Shown: positions 16,225 to 25,457, counted from the stretch's first letter. The stretch: 64,000 nucleotides of DNA from Limnohabitans sp. Rim8 (GCF_945901735.1 NZ_CAMDLM010000016.1:18450-82449), one strand, 5' to 3'. Made by a program: numbers and translations. The notes: a model not told the origin generated them from the sequence alone.

Positions 16225-17913
16225 TTAGGAATTGAATTGGTCGAGCACTTGGCCTGGCCCGTGGGGATGGTCCACATAGTCCTGACCGTCGTGCACTTTC
16301 ACGCCATTGACCCAGACGCCATGGACGCCGGTGGCTTCGCGCACCATGCGCGTGCCACCGCCAGGCAAGTCTTGGCGTGGCAATGGTTTGGAGATGCCCA
16401 CGCAGGCTGGGTCGAACAGCAGCAGGTCGGCGGGCAGGCCCACTTGCAGGCGACCCCGGTTGGGGATGCGAAAGCGGTCGGCAGGCTCGCTGGTCAGGCG
16501 GCGCACGCCTTCGGCTAGTGTGAAGTGGCCGGTGTCACGCACCCAGTGCGCTAAAAAGTACAGGCCAAAGCCTGCATCGCACATGTAGGTGAGGTGGGCA
16601 CCCGCATCCGACAGCGTGATGACGCTGGCCGGGTGCTTGAGCGAGGGGGCCACGCCGTCGTCGTTGTTGTTGAAAAACTTGCCCACGAAATGGGTGCCCA
16701 GGTCTTCCGACAGGGCCAGGTCAAAGAACACATCCACCGGGTCCAGCCCGCGTTGGTCGGCCAGCGCCTGGATGCTCACGCCTTCCAGCACCTGGTTGTC
16801 CGGACGCATGGTGTGTCCGACTTCGATGTGCCGCCAGTTGCCCAGAAACAATATGCCCGCCTTGGGCTGGCGCAGGTTCTGGCGGAAGGCTTCGCGGAAT
16901 TCGGCCGAGCGGTACAAGCCGGGCAGGGCGTCCGCCGTGGCGGTTTTGACCGCATCAAAGGCCGCATGGCTGAGCAGCACATAGGGGTCGGTCAAGGTGA
17001 AGTCAAAGGACAGCGGCTGGCAACTGGTCAGCACATACAGCTCGTGGCCGCGGGCCAGGGCCTGGGCACAGCGTTCATAGTAGGTGGCCCCCAGGCCCGG
17101 GTTGCCCTCGTTGTACATGGTCAGCACAGTGGAGATGTAGCCGGGCCGGCCGGTGTCTTGCACGATGGACTCCATCACGTCGGGGTTGGCGCGGCTGCCG
17201 GTGGCCATCATGAAGACGCCCTTGTTTTTCTCGCCCAGCACCCCGGCCAAGGCCCGCAACTCGCTTTCGGAGGCGATGGTGGACGGCATGGGGATGCCGC
17301 CATAGCCGCTGTGGTTGGGCGAGAAAGACGACGCAAAACCAATGGCACCGTGGTCCATGGCGTCGCGCACCAGGGCTTTCATGGTCTGCATTTGTTCGGG
17401 TGTGGGATCGACCTGGGCAGAGCCATCTGCGCCCATCACGGCGGTGCGGATGACCGAGTGGCCTGCGAAGACGGCGGTGTTGACATAGGGGCCGATGCGG
17501 CGCAATTGGTCCATGTATTGGCCAAAAGACTCAAACTGCCAGTCCACGCCCGTCAGCAAGGATTGCAAGTCCATGCCTTCCACCACCGACAGGTTTTTCA
17601 GCATGGTCTCGCGCAGGTGCGCCGGGCAGGGCGCGATGCCAAAACCGCAATTGCCAATCACCGCCGTGGTCACGCCCAGGGCAGGAGATGGCGACAGGGT
17701 GCGGTCCCAAGTGACTTGCGCGTCGTAGTGGGTGTGCAGGTCCACGATGCCCGGCATGAGGGCCAAACCCTGGGCATCGATGTTGTCGCGGGCGGGGCCG
17801 TCCACGGGGCCGATGTGGGTGATGCAGCCTTGCGAGACAGCGACATCGGCCATGAGGGGTGGGCCACCCAAGCCGTCGTAAACCTGCGCATTGCGGATGA
17901 TCAAGTCATGCAT
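16225..17913 (-). CDS. N-acyl-D-amino-acid deacylase-like amidohydrolase (family 3)
   Basis: 562-residue metal-dependent hydrolase. Residues 1-60 make the usual beta-sandwich edge (MHDLIIRNAQVYDGLGGPP) leading to the metal motif HTHYD (H60, H62). Family blocks follow: TTAVIGNCGFGIAP, GHSVIRTAVMG, IGFASSFSPNH and the late LSDAGAHLTYMCDAG. This organisation is that of D-aminoacylases and their relatives, which remove acyl groups from N-acyl-D-amino acids. The ATG at 17913 is chosen as the canonical protein start although the frame is open further upstream. It probably forms an operon with the Bug receptor 11 bases downstream, suggesting uptake plus deacylation of an acylated compound. Confidence 0.87.
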   Translation of the reverse strand: MHDLIIRNAQVYDGLGGPPLMADVAVSQGCITHIGPVDGPARDNIDAQGLALMPGIVDLHTHYDAQVTWDRTLSPSPALGVTTAVIGNCGFGIAPCPAHLRETMLKNLSVVEGMDLQSLLTGVDWQFESFGQYMDQLRRIGPYVNTAVFAGHSVIRTAVMGADGSAQVDPTPEQMQTMKALVRDAMDHGAIGFASSFSPNHSGYGGIPMPSTIASESELRALAGVLGEKNKGVFMMATGSRANPDVMESIVQDTGRPGYISTVLTMYNEGNPGLGATYYERCAQALARGHELYVLTSCQPLSFDFTLTDPYVLLSHAAFDAVKTATADALPGLYRSAEFREAFRQNLRQPKAGILFLGNWRHIEVGHTMRPDNQVLEGVSIQALADQRGLDPVDVFFDLALSEDLGTHFVGKFFNNNDDGVAPSLKHPASVITLSDAGAHLTYMCDAGFGLYFLAHWVRDTGHFTLAEGVRRLTSEPADRFRIPNRGRLQVGLPADLLLFDPACVGISKPLPRQDLPGGGTRMVREATGVHGVWVNGVKVHDGQDYVDHPHGPGQVLDQFNS

Positions 17914-18257
17914 CTGTCTGAAGCCTTGCTGCTGTGAAAGTCGAGCGCGGGGGACATGCCCAACGATTTTTCGGACTATAGGCAGTTGCCTGCTGCAGGC
18001 TGTCGCGCAGTGGATATCAGGGTTTTCCAGACCCGCCAGGGTTTCCATGGCGCTGCACCGCCAGGCGCGCCCAGTGCGGCAGCAGGTGCTTGAGCATGAA
18101 CAGCGCGTGGGTGTCGCGCAAAGCAAAGCAAGCATTAGGTGAAAACACAAACCATCGAAATAATGCGCTGCACCAGGGGCCTCCATGGGTGGCTGGGCGG
18201 TCTGTTGGCCCTGACGGGAGAGATCATGAAGACGTTGTTTTTAAAAGGGGTGTTGGC
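17914..18257. other. 344-base divergent intergenic region, no convincing gene
   Basis: Lies between the divergent deacylase-like gene and the acyl-CoA dehydrogenase operon. It should carry both promoters, but no clear -35/-10 pair is visible. On the minus strand a frame ending at the TGA at 18017-18019 reads DTHALFMLKHLLPHWARL and looks protein-like. It has no good start, and I do not recognise it; it could be a decayed gene end. AGGGG upstream of 18258 serves the next gene. Confidence 0.4.
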
Positions 18258-19415
18258 ATGAGCCAGCTGGATTCGTTGAACCCGTCGGCCATTCCTGCGC
18301 AAGACGAAGCCTTGCGCCAAGAGGTGCGGATTTTTTTGACCGAAGCCATGCGCGGTGTGCCGGCCCATGTGCGCGCCCGCTCCTGGATGGGTTATGACCC
18401 CGCCTTCAGCCGCGAGCTGGGCCGCCGGGGTTGGTTGGGCATCACGTTTGCGCCGGCCTATGGCGGTGCAGGGCGCAGCGCGTTTGCGCGTTATGTGCTG
18501 GTCGAAGAATTTTTGAACTTTGGCGCGCCCGTGGGTTCGCACTGGATCGCTGACCGCCAAAGCGGCCCCTTGCTGCTCAAGTACGGCACCGAAGCGCAAA
18601 AGCAGCGCTACCTTCCCCCCATCTGCCGGGGCGAAGCTTTTTACTGCATTGGCATGAGCGAGCCCGGTGCAGGTTCGGACCTGGCCAGCGTGCGCACCCG
18701 CGCTTTGCCCAATGAATCGGGTTGGCTGTTGAACGGCCAAAAAATCTGGACCACCAATGCCCACAACTGCCACTTCATGATCGCGCTGGTGCGCACCCGT
18801 GGCGAGGCGGGTGACCGCCAAAAGGGCTTGTCGCAGGTGATCGTCGACTTGTCCTTGCCGGGCGTCACGGTGCGGCCCATCGTGGACCAGTCGGGCGACA
18901 GCCATTTTTGTGAAGTGTTTTTTGAGAATGTGCAGTTGGGGCCTGACGCTTTGGTGGGCGACGAAGGCGGGGGTTGGGACCAAGTCACGGCCGAGCTGGC
19001 CTTTGAGCGCAGCGGGCCGGAGCGCTTGTTCTCCAGCATCGCCTTGTTCGACGAATGGCTGGCCTATGTGCGCACGCCGCAAGGCCGCACCCCCCAGGCC
19101 CAGCGCCTGGCGGGCAAGATCCTGAGTCAGCTGGCGCCGCTGCGCGCCATGTCGGTGGCCATCACCGAAAAACTCACGCGGGGCGAAAGCCCGGTGGTCG
19201 AGGCGGCCTTGGTCAAAGACCTGGGCACAGGCGTGGAGCAGCTGATCCCGGCGACGATTGCCGACGACTTGTTCTCGCGCGACGCTGCCAATGTGCCGGC
19301 CGAATTGCTCAACACCCTCAACTACACCACGCAAGTGGCGCCCAGCTACTCGCTGCGCGGCGGCACACGCGACATCCTGCTCGGCATGATCGCCCGTGGG
19401 CTGGGTCTGCGCTGA
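18258..19415 (+). CDS. Acyl-CoA dehydrogenase family protein
   Basis: 385-residue FAD-dependent acyl-CoA dehydrogenase. The N-terminal helical domain (about 1-115) includes GWLGITFAPAYGGAG. The middle beta domain has the FAD/substrate signature CIGMSEPGAGSDLASVRTRA and GQKIWTTNAHNC. The C-terminal helical domain ends with SLRGGTRDILLGMIARGLGL, equivalent to the G(G)T.EI.R.IIA region. The ATG at 18258 follows AGGGG and is preferred over an open upstream extension. It is the first gene of an operon with a second, smaller dehydrogenase and a crotonase. Such paired dehydrogenases can form heteromers in steroid or branched-acyl catabolism, so the partner at 19428 may be its other subunit. Confidence 0.9.
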   Translation: MSQLDSLNPSAIPAQDEALRQEVRIFLTEAMRGVPAHVRARSWMGYDPAFSRELGRRGWLGITFAPAYGGAGRSAFARYVLVEEFLNFGAPVGSHWIADRQSGPLLLKYGTEAQKQRYLPPICRGEAFYCIGMSEPGAGSDLASVRTRALPNESGWLLNGQKIWTTNAHNCHFMIALVRTRGEAGDRQKGLSQVIVDLSLPGVTVRPIVDQSGDSHFCEVFFENVQLGPDALVGDEGGGWDQVTAELAFERSGPERLFSSIALFDEWLAYVRTPQGRTPQAQRLAGKILSQLAPLRAMSVAITEKLTRGESPVVEAALVKDLGTGVEQLIPATIADDLFSRDAANVPAELLNTLNYTTQVAPSYSLRGGTRDILLGMIARGLGLR

Positions 19416-19427
19416 AAAGGACACACC

Positions 19428-20429
19428 ATGGACGATCTTTTTTCTGACGCTGTGAAAGCGCTGCTGACCGACCATTGCACGCCTGCGGTGGTGCGCGCCA
19501 TCGAAGCGGGCCAGCCGCGCGCGGCTTTGTGGCAGCAACTGGAGGCCGCGGGCTTTGCCGATGCGCTGGTGCCCGAGTCTGCGGGCGGATCAGGGCTGAC
19601 GTTGGCCGATGTGTACCCGGTGCTGGAGTTGTGCGGCAGCTATGCCGTGCCCCTGCCGTTGGGCGAGACCTTGCTGGCGCGGGGCCTCTTGGCCCATGCG
19701 GGCGTGTCCGCGCCAAAAGGCTCGGTGGTCTTCGGTACGGGGCAGTTGGCCAGCGATGGCCGTCTGCACTGCGCGCAGGTGCGCTGCGGTACACAAGCCG
19801 ACTGGGTGCTGGTGTCGTGTGGCGGCGTTTGCCGATTGCTGCCCGTGGCTTGTGCCCAAATGCAAGTGGCCGGGTTTTGCCTGGACGCACAAATCAGCTG
19901 GCCGCAAGCGGCTTGGGACGCTGCACAGGCAGTGCCTGGAACGCATGATCTGGTGACCTTGCAGGCGGCCCTGTATGCCGCCCAGTTGGCTGGGGCGCTG
20001 ATGGCCGTGTTCAGCCGCACGCTGCAATACGCCAACGACCGGCAGCAGTTTGGCAAGCCCATTGGCAAGTTCCAAGCGATCCAGCACCAGCTGAGCGTCA
20101 TGTCCGAGCACGCCTTTGCCGCCCGCATGGCGGCCCAGTTGGGGCTGTCCGCTGCGGGCCCGGTGCCCGACCGTTTGCGCGTGGCGATGGCCAAGGCCCG
20201 CACCAGCGAGGCGGCGCTCGAAGTGGCGGGCCTGAGCCACGCCATCCACGGGGCGATCGGCTTCACGCGAGAGTTTGACCTGCAGCTGTACACCCGCAGG
20301 CTGCATGCTTGGCGGCAAGCGGCCGGGTCAGAGTCTTACTGGCACGATGTCTTGGGCCAGGCCTTGCTGGACAGCCCCGAGCCGCTCAGCCTGGACCTGA
20401 TGCGCACACTCACCGATGCGGTGGATTGA
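19428..20429 (+). CDS. Acyl-CoA dehydrogenase-like protein, divergent short partner
   Basis: 333-residue protein, shorter than the 380-400 of ordinary acyl-CoA dehydrogenases. The first part (AAGFADALVPESAGGSGLTLADVYPVLELCG) and the C-terminal helical domain (YANDRQQFGKPIGKFQAIQHQLSVM, then GLSHAIHGAIGFTREFDLQLYTRRLH) are clear. The middle domain lacks the usual SEPGAGSD-type signature, so FAD or substrate binding may be incomplete. It begins 12 bases after the larger dehydrogenase with a good AAAAGGA site. The simplest reading is the second chain of an alpha2beta2-type dehydrogenase, known for FadE-like heteromers in actinobacteria and proteobacteria. That is inference. Confidence 0.85.
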   Translation: MDDLFSDAVKALLTDHCTPAVVRAIEAGQPRAALWQQLEAAGFADALVPESAGGSGLTLADVYPVLELCGSYAVPLPLGETLLARGLLAHAGVSAPKGSVVFGTGQLASDGRLHCAQVRCGTQADWVLVSCGGVCRLLPVACAQMQVAGFCLDAQISWPQAAWDAAQAVPGTHDLVTLQAALYAAQLAGALMAVFSRTLQYANDRQQFGKPIGKFQAIQHQLSVMSEHAFAARMAAQLGLSAAGPVPDRLRVAMAKARTSEAALEVAGLSHAIHGAIGFTREFDLQLYTRRLHAWRQAAGSESYWHDVLGQALLDSPEPLSLDLMRTLTDAVD

Positions 20430-20450
20430 TTTTTTTATTCAGGAAGTTTC

Positions 20451-21245
20451 ATGAGCCATTTTCTCAACATCACCCGTGAGGGCACCATCGTCATCCTCAC
20501 CATGAGCCATCCCGAGACCCGCAACGCCCTGACCGGCAACACGGCGGTTGAAGAGTTTGTGCAGGCTTGTGCCGACATCACCAAGGACACCAGCGTCCGC
20601 GCGGTGATCCTGACGGCCGAAGGCCCGGTCTTCAGCTCGGGTGGCAACGTGAAGGACATGCTGCGCTACCAAACCCAGCAGCTCAAGCCCGATGTGATCC
20701 GTGAGGAGTACCGCAACGGCATCCAGCGCCTGCCCAAGGCGCTGTACAACCTCGATGTGCCGGTGATCGCCGCCATCAACGGCCCGGCCATTGGCGCGGG
20801 GCTCGACTTGACCTGCATGTGCGACATCCGCATCGCCTCGGACAAAGCCACCTTTGCCGAGAGTTTTGTGAAAGTGGGCATCGTGCCGGGTGATGGCGGG
20901 GCCTGGCTTTTGCCGCGCGCGGTGGGCGCGTCCAAGGCGGCCGAGATGGCCTTCACGGGCGAGGCCCTGACGGCCCAGCAGGCGCTGGCCTGTGGTTTGG
21001 TGTCGCGGGTGGTGGCGCCTGAACAGTTGCTGCCCGAAGCCATGGCGCTGGCCCGCAAGATCGCGGCCAACCCGGGCGCGGTGCTGCGCATGACCAAGCG
21101 TTTGCTGCGCGAAGGTGAGCGCAGTTCATTGGAGTCCTTGCTGGAGTTGTCGGCGGGCTACCAAGCCATTGCCCACATGACCACCGATCACCACGAGGCG
21201 GTGAACGCCTTCATCGAAAAGCGCCCGCCCCAATTTTCGGCCTGA
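20451..21245 (+). CDS. Crotonase family protein (enoyl-CoA hydratase/isomerase)
   Basis: 264-residue crotonase-fold enzyme. Oxyanion-hole segments are visible in VFSSGGNVKDM and INGPAIGAGLDLTCMCDIRIA. In ordinary hydratases two glutamates activate water. Here the first position appears to be Asp (GAGLDL) and the second is replaced (FAESFVKVG), while an Asp sits in the loop VPGDGGAW. This resembles PaaG-type or dienoyl-CoA isomerases more than a classical hydratase. Last gene of the dehydrogenase operon, preceded by AGGAAG. Its stop codon lies in a stretch that looks like the edge of the dispersed repeat family. Confidence 0.88.
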   Translation: MSHFLNITREGTIVILTMSHPETRNALTGNTAVEEFVQACADITKDTSVRAVILTAEGPVFSSGGNVKDMLRYQTQQLKPDVIREEYRNGIQRLPKALYNLDVPVIAAINGPAIGAGLDLTCMCDIRIASDKATFAESFVKVGIVPGDGGAWLLPRAVGASKAAEMAFTGEALTAQQALACGLVSRVVAPEQLLPEAMALARKIAANPGAVLRMTKRLLREGERSSLESLLELSAGYQAIAHMTTDHHEAVNAFIEKRPPQFSA

Positions 21246-21545
21246 AGGCGCGTGCCACGCCGATCGCCCACGGGGTGGGCCCTTGCTGCATGTCGGGGCT
21301 GAAGCCACCGAAGATGTCGGACCTGAAGGCACCGACCTACAAATGCCAATCTCATCGCGGGGGCGCGACATGCCTCTCGTAGGTCGGGCCTTGATGGTCC
21401 GACAGCCATCCCTTCGCGGAGCGACATTTTCAAGGGGTGCTGGTGCACCGAAGATGTCGGACATGAAGGCACCGACCTGCAAATGCCAATCCCCCGTAGG
21501 TCGGGCCTTGATGGTCCGACGTGGGTCTATTCGCAAAGCGACATT
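21246..21545. repeat. Cluster of about 100-bp composite inverted repeats (one full copy, partial copies either side)
   Basis: The best complete unit spans 21379-21480. It starts GTAGGTCGGGCC, continues through a conserved core containing CCCTTCGCGGAGCGACATTT, and ends ATGTCGGACATGAAGG then ACCGACCTGC. Each end is itself an imperfect palindrome of about 25 bases, and the two ends are inverted relative to each other. A right end at 21314-21340 and a left end plus core at 21495-21547 show that units are joined head to tail. It occupies the whole gap between the crotonase and the protease-like gene. Other copies: 24554-24658, 39203-39304, 42489-42590, 49771-49869. Confidence 0.85.
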
Positions 21546-22580
21546 TCAAATCCCGCTGGGCCTTTTTAATGCCGTTGCGCGGTCGGTGCTCAGCAGCTCA
21601 ACCTCGCGGCTTTGGCCTTGGCTGCGCACGGTCAGGGTCAAGCGGCTGCCGGCAGGCCCCAAGGCCCGCAGGCGGCGGTAAAAGTCGGGCAGGTCCTGCA
21701 GTATTTGGCCTTGCAGGGCGATCAAGGTGTCGCCCACGGCGATGCCTGCCTGTGCTGCGGGGCTGCCAGGCGATACACGCAATACGGCCAAACCGCCACT
21801 GGGCAGGCGCTGGCTGGTGATGCCCAGCCAGGGCGTGGCCGGGCCGGTGCGCTTGCCGCTGCGCACCAAGTCAGACAGAGGGTCTTTGACGAGGTTCACG
21901 GGCACAAACAAATTGCCCGGCAGTGGCACTTGGTCGCCAAACACGTCTTGCACCAACAAAGAGCCGATGCCGACCAAGTGGCCTTGGTCGTCGAACAAGC
22001 CCGCGCCACTCCAGTTGTTAACCGCGGGCAGCGTCATCAGGGGGGCTTCCAACAGGTATTCCCAAGTGCCTGCGAAGACTTTTCTGGAGACCAACTCCAG
22101 CTGTGTGGGGGCGGCCTCACTTTGACCCAGCGTCCAGAGTTTGCCGGGTGTGGGCAAGGTGTCCGAGTCGCCCAGTGGCACGGACTCCAGGCGCAAGGGG
22201 ATCAGGGTGCGAATCAGCCCCAGGCCACTGAGGTTGTCCACGGCCCGCACTTGGCCTGGAATGCGGCGGCCTTGGTGGTCGATCAGGTCCACGCTTTCGG
22301 CTTCGAGCAGCAGGTAACCAATGGTCAGCACCAGGTCGGGGCCAATCACCACGCCCGTGCCTTCGCGGCGCTGGCCCAGGGTGCGGCTGGTGCTGGCCTG
22401 CGCGTCGCTGCGGCTTTGCACCGTGACCACGGACTGCATGACCCTTTGCAGAGGCTCTGGCGGCAAGGTGATGGGGACGTCTGGCTTGGCTTCAAGCGGG
22501 GTGACAGGCTGTGCCCAAGCCAGCGTGAAAGACAACAAGCCGGTGCATAAAGCGGTCAAAAATCGGTGCTGCATGCCCAT
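21546..22580 (-). CDS. Degenerate HtrA/DegP-like serine protease with PDZ domain
   Basis: 344-residue exported protein: signal peptide (FLTALCTGLLSFTLAWAQ), trypsin-like fold (about 40-240) and a C-terminal PDZ domain (about 250-330: PWLGITSQRLPSGGLAVLRVSPGSPAAQAGIAVGDTLIALQG). The active site is altered. Where HtrA proteins have the catalytic His in LTNAHV, this one has VLTIGYLLL. The Asp region reads DNLSGLGLIR rather than a D-x-A-L form. The serine segment is NNWSGAGLF instead of GNSGGP. Proteolysis therefore looks unlikely. A chaperone, scaffold or regulatory role is possible. ATGs at 22580 and 22574 both fit as start. Confidence 0.85.
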   Translation of the reverse strand: MGMQHRFLTALCTGLLSFTLAWAQPVTPLEAKPDVPITLPPEPLQRVMQSVVTVQSRSDAQASTSRTLGQRREGTGVVIGPDLVLTIGYLLLEAESVDLIDHQGRRIPGQVRAVDNLSGLGLIRTLIPLRLESVPLGDSDTLPTPGKLWTLGQSEAAPTQLELVSRKVFAGTWEYLLEAPLMTLPAVNNWSGAGLFDDQGHLVGIGSLLVQDVFGDQVPLPGNLFVPVNLVKDPLSDLVRSGKRTGPATPWLGITSQRLPSGGLAVLRVSPGSPAAQAGIAVGDTLIALQGQILQDLPDFYRRLRALGPAGSRLTLTVRSQGQSREVELLSTDRATALKRPSGI

Positions 22581-22702
22581 TCCCTAGAAAAATTGGCGCT
22601 CTAGCAGCGCAAATCTATTTTGTGCCTTGCCTCTTAACCCCATGCCCGGAAAGCCTAATGATTCGGCCCTGCGACGTTTTCAAATGTCGGCCCAAGGGGA
22701 TG

Positions 22703-22726
22703 GACCCCGGGTCTTCGCCCGGGGTC
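22703..22726. repeat. GC-rich 9-bp hairpin downstream of acyl-CoA synthetase gene
   Basis: GACCCCGGG (22703-22711) and CCCGGGGTC (22718-22726) are perfect inverted arms around a six-base TCTTCG loop, about 35 bases after the synthetase stop on the minus strand. No T-run follows, so it may be a 3'-end stabilising hairpin or repeat remnant rather than an intrinsic terminator. Confidence 0.45.
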
Positions 22727-22761
22727 ACAGCCGCAGGGGCTGCGCTCGCCATTCAACTTCA

Positions 22762-24435
22762 TCAGGCCGGAAAGCGCTCGCGCAGTTTGAGTTTGTAAAA
22801 CTTGCCGGTGGAGGTGCGGGGCACGGCGTCGATGAACTCGTAGCGATCGGGCACCTGCCACTTGGCAAAGCCGTGCTGCAGCAGGTGCGCGGCAAAGTCT
22901 TCGGGCCGGGGCGCCTGACCTTGTGCGTGACCGAGTTTGAGCACGATGCAGGCCAGCGGCCGCTCGCTCCATTTGGGGTCGGGGATGGCGATCACCGCCG
23001 CTTCGGCCACGTCGGGGTGGGCCATCAGGGCGTTTTCCAGATCCACCGAGCTGATCCACTCGCCGCCGGACTTGATCAGGTCTTTGGTGCGGTCGGTGAT
23101 GCGCACAAAACCCAGGGCGTCCACGCTGGCCACATCGCCGGTGCGCAGCCAGCCGTCGGCGCTGAACTTGTCTTCGCTCACGGGCACCTGGTGGTAGCTG
23201 CCGGTGATGAAGGGGCCGCGCACCTGGATTTCACCCACATGCTGGCCGTCCCAATGGGCATCGAGTCCGTCTTCGCCCCGGATGCGCAATTCGGTCAAGG
23301 GCACCGGCACGCCTGCCATGGCGGCGCGGCGGTAGCGCTCGTCGGGCGATGCGTCTTTCAGCTCCGACTTGGGGTAAGACACGGTGCACAAAGGCGAGGT
23401 TTCGGTCATGCCCCAGCCTTGCATAATCCAGATGCCGTGCCGGTCAAAGGCGCGGATCATCGTCTCTGGCACGGCCGCGCCGCCCACCAAAGAGCGCATG
23501 CCAGCGGGCAGCTTCCAGCGGCCCGGCTGGGTGCTTTGCGCAGCCTCAAAAGCCTGGATCAGCCCCATCCAAATGGTGGGCACGCCCAGCGACAGCGTGG
23601 GGGGCTCGGCCGTCATCAGGTCCAGCAAATCCTCCGGGTGCAGGTGCGGCCCAGGAAACACGAGCTTGACGCCCATCATCACCGCGCCGTAGGGGATGCC
23701 CCAGCTGTTGGCATGGAACATGGGCGTCACAGGCAAGATCACATCGCTGCCCTTGAGGCCCCAAAAGTCACCCAAACAGCCCACCAGGGTGTGCAAGAGG
23801 GTGGAGCGGTGCGAGTACACCACGCCTTTGGGGCGACCCGTGGTGCCCGAGGTGTAGCACATCGACACCGCATCGTCTTCGGCATGCGGGGCGTATTGAA
23901 AGCCCTGTGCATCGGTGCTGGCCAGCAGCTGTTCGTAGTCGGTGAAGGGCGCGGGCACGGCGGCACCGGAGAAGGGAAAGACGATCACGCGTTCAAAGTG
24001 GTACAGGTGCGCAAACTGCTGGTACAGCGGCAGCAACACGTCGTCGATGATCAGTACCCTGTCTTGCGCGTCGCCCGCGATCCAGGCGATCTCTTCGGGC
24101 GACAGGCGCAAGTTGAGCGTGTGCATCACCCCGCCTGCGGCCGGGATGCCGAAATAGCACTCCAGGTGCGCGTGGTGGTTCCAGCACAGCGTGGCCACGC
24201 GTTCGCCTTTTTGCAGCCCCAGGTTTTGCAGGGCCTGCGCCAGCTGGCGCGTGCGTTGGTAAAACTCGCCATAGCGGTGCCTGCGCAGCGACTTGTCGGG
24301 CAGGCGCGAGACGATCTCGTTGCTGGCAAACAAAGTGCCCGCACGCTCGAGCAAATGGTTCAGCGACAAGGGCATCTGCATCATGGTGCTGCAGATGGGC
24401 GACGGGGCAGCGGATTCAGAAGAAGCTGTGGTCAT
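22762..24435 (-). CDS. Acyl-CoA synthetase (AMP-binding, long-chain-fatty-acid/cinnamate-type ligase)
   Basis: 557-residue ANL-superfamily ligase that activates a carboxylic acid to acyl-AMP and then acyl-CoA. The P-loop-like motif is [17 protein letters not shown]; the second core motif is [11 protein letters not shown]; the hinge/adenine region is [12 protein letters not shown]; and the C-terminal catalytic lysine region is [15 protein letters not shown]. The form [17 protein letters not shown] is typical of medium/long-chain ligases in Burkholderiales. ATG at 24435 is chosen, because upstream sequence in the same frame does not resemble the family. The chain length of its substrate is unknown. 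It shares the minus strand with the protease-like gene downstream. Confidence 0.92.
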   Translation of the reverse strand: MTTASSESAAPSPICSTMMQMPLSLNHLLERAGTLFASNEIVSRLPDKSLRRHRYGEFYQRTRQLAQALQNLGLQKGERVATLCWNHHAHLECYFGIPAAGGVMHTLNLRLSPEEIAWIAGDAQDRVLIIDDVLLPLYQQFAHLYHFERVIVFPFSGAAVPAPFTDYEQLLASTDAQGFQYAPHAEDDAVSMCYTSGTTGRPKGVVYSHRSTLLHTLVGCLGDFWGLKGSDVILPVTPMFHANSWGIPYGAVMMGVKLVFPGPHLHPEDLLDLMTAEPPTLSLGVPTIWMGLIQAFEAAQSTQPGRWKLPAGMRSLVGGAAVPETMIRAFDRHGIWIMQGWGMTETSPLCTVSYPKSELKDASPDERYRRAAMAGVPVPLTELRIRGEDGLDAHWDGQHVGEIQVRGPFITGSYHQVPVSEDKFSADGWLRTGDVASVDALGFVRITDRTKDLIKSGGEWISSVDLENALMAHPDVAEAAVIAIPDPKWSERPLACIVLKLGHAQGQAPRPEDFAAHLLQHGFAKWQVPDRYEFIDAVPRTSTGKFYKLKLRERFPA

Positions 24436-24553
24436 GAAGGGCGAGGGTTGAACTTGACAGCCCAAATCATGCTGCCCGCACCGCACGCCGTACGCTAGGG
24501 AAAACCCAAGGACCGTGACACTTATTGATTCTGACCGTAAAAGTCTGAATTTT

Positions 24554-24658
24554 GTAGGTCGGTGCCTTCAGGTCTGACATGGCGGGTGGTGCACCGTTGC
24601 CGTTTGACATGTCGCTTCGCGAGAAGATGAAATGTCGGACCATAAAGGCCCGACCTAC
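24554..24658. repeat. About 100-bp composite inverted repeat, copy 2
   Basis: Reads GTAGGTCGGTGCCTTCAGG at one end and CGGACCATAAAGGCCCGACC then TAC at the other, with the conserved TGTCGCTTCGCGA core between. Orientation is opposite to the 21379 unit. It fills the centre of the 283-base gap between the flavin-reductase gene and the start of the acyl-CoA synthetase, so it lies in the synthetase's upstream region. The rest of that gap shows nothing else recognisable. Confidence 0.82.
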
Positions 24659-24718
24659 GAGGGATGACCGACTTGCACCGCGTGACTTCAAACATCATGG
24701 GGCCGGATCGATGGCAAC

Positions 24719-25354
24719 TCACTTGGGCAAATCGCGGGCACCGCTTTCGGGGCGGTGCATCTTGAACAGTTGCTCAGGTCCGATGCTGAAGTAATCGGCC
24801 GGGCCGCCCCCGCGCAAAATGTGCCCGGCATTGGCCGTGTCGTAGACCCCGTTGGCAATCAAGCGCTGGTCGATGTGCACCCCAATCACCTGGCCAAACA
24901 CCATCCAGGTCTCGATCTTTTTGCCGTCCAGATTTTCGAGTTGCAAAATTTGCGTGCAGCGGCACTCAAAGCTCACCGGGCTTTGTGCCACGCGCGGCAC
25001 GCCCACGATGCGAGAGGGCTCGGGGCTCAAGCCCGCCAGGTCGAACTCGTTCACCTCGGGCGGCACCGCCTCGCAGGTCTGGTTCATCCCCTCAGCCAAG
25101 TCACGCGTGACCAGGTTCCAGACAAACTCGCCCGTGGCTTCGATGTTGTTGAGCGAGTCCTTGCGCCCGACACTGGAAAACCCGATCAGCGGCGGCACGT
25201 AATTGAAGGCGTTGAAAAAACTGTACGGTGCCAGATTGAGCACACCGCTGGCGCTGCGGCTGGACACCCAACCGATGGGCCGGGGACCCACGATGGCGTT
25301 GAACGGGTCGTGCTTGAGGCCGTGGCCCAGGTGGGGTTCGTAGAAGTGCATCAT
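24719..25354 (-). CDS. Flavin reductase family protein (FMN-binding split barrel)
   Basis: 211-residue FMN-binding split-barrel protein. Diagnostic segments are AIVGPRPIGWVSSRSASGVLNLAPYSFFNAFNYVPPLIGF, here seen as IVGPRPIGWVSSRS with APYSFFNAF, and later FVWNLVTRDLAE and VPRVAQSPVSFECR. Such proteins reduce FMN with NAD(P)H for a partner monooxygenase, or are simple flavoproteins; no monooxygenase partner is adjacent. Two ATGs in tandem (25354 and 25351) are possible starts. It precedes the acyl-CoA synthetase on the same strand but is separated from it by a repeat. Confidence 0.87.
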   Translation of the reverse strand: MMHFYEPHLGHGLKHDPFNAIVGPRPIGWVSSRSASGVLNLAPYSFFNAFNYVPPLIGFSSVGRKDSLNNIEATGEFVWNLVTRDLAEGMNQTCEAVPPEVNEFDLAGLSPEPSRIVGVPRVAQSPVSFECRCTQILQLENLDGKKIETWMVFGQVIGVHIDQRLIANGVYDTANAGHILRGGGPADYFSIGPEQLFKMHRPESGARDLPK

Positions 25355-25457
25355 GTTGGCACTTTAATGTGAGGCTGGGGTCAAACCAGTCATGTGCATG
25401 ACAAAGCGACAGTTGACCTGGGTGTGGGACGAACTGTCGTTGGGCCTTGGTGTTCGC

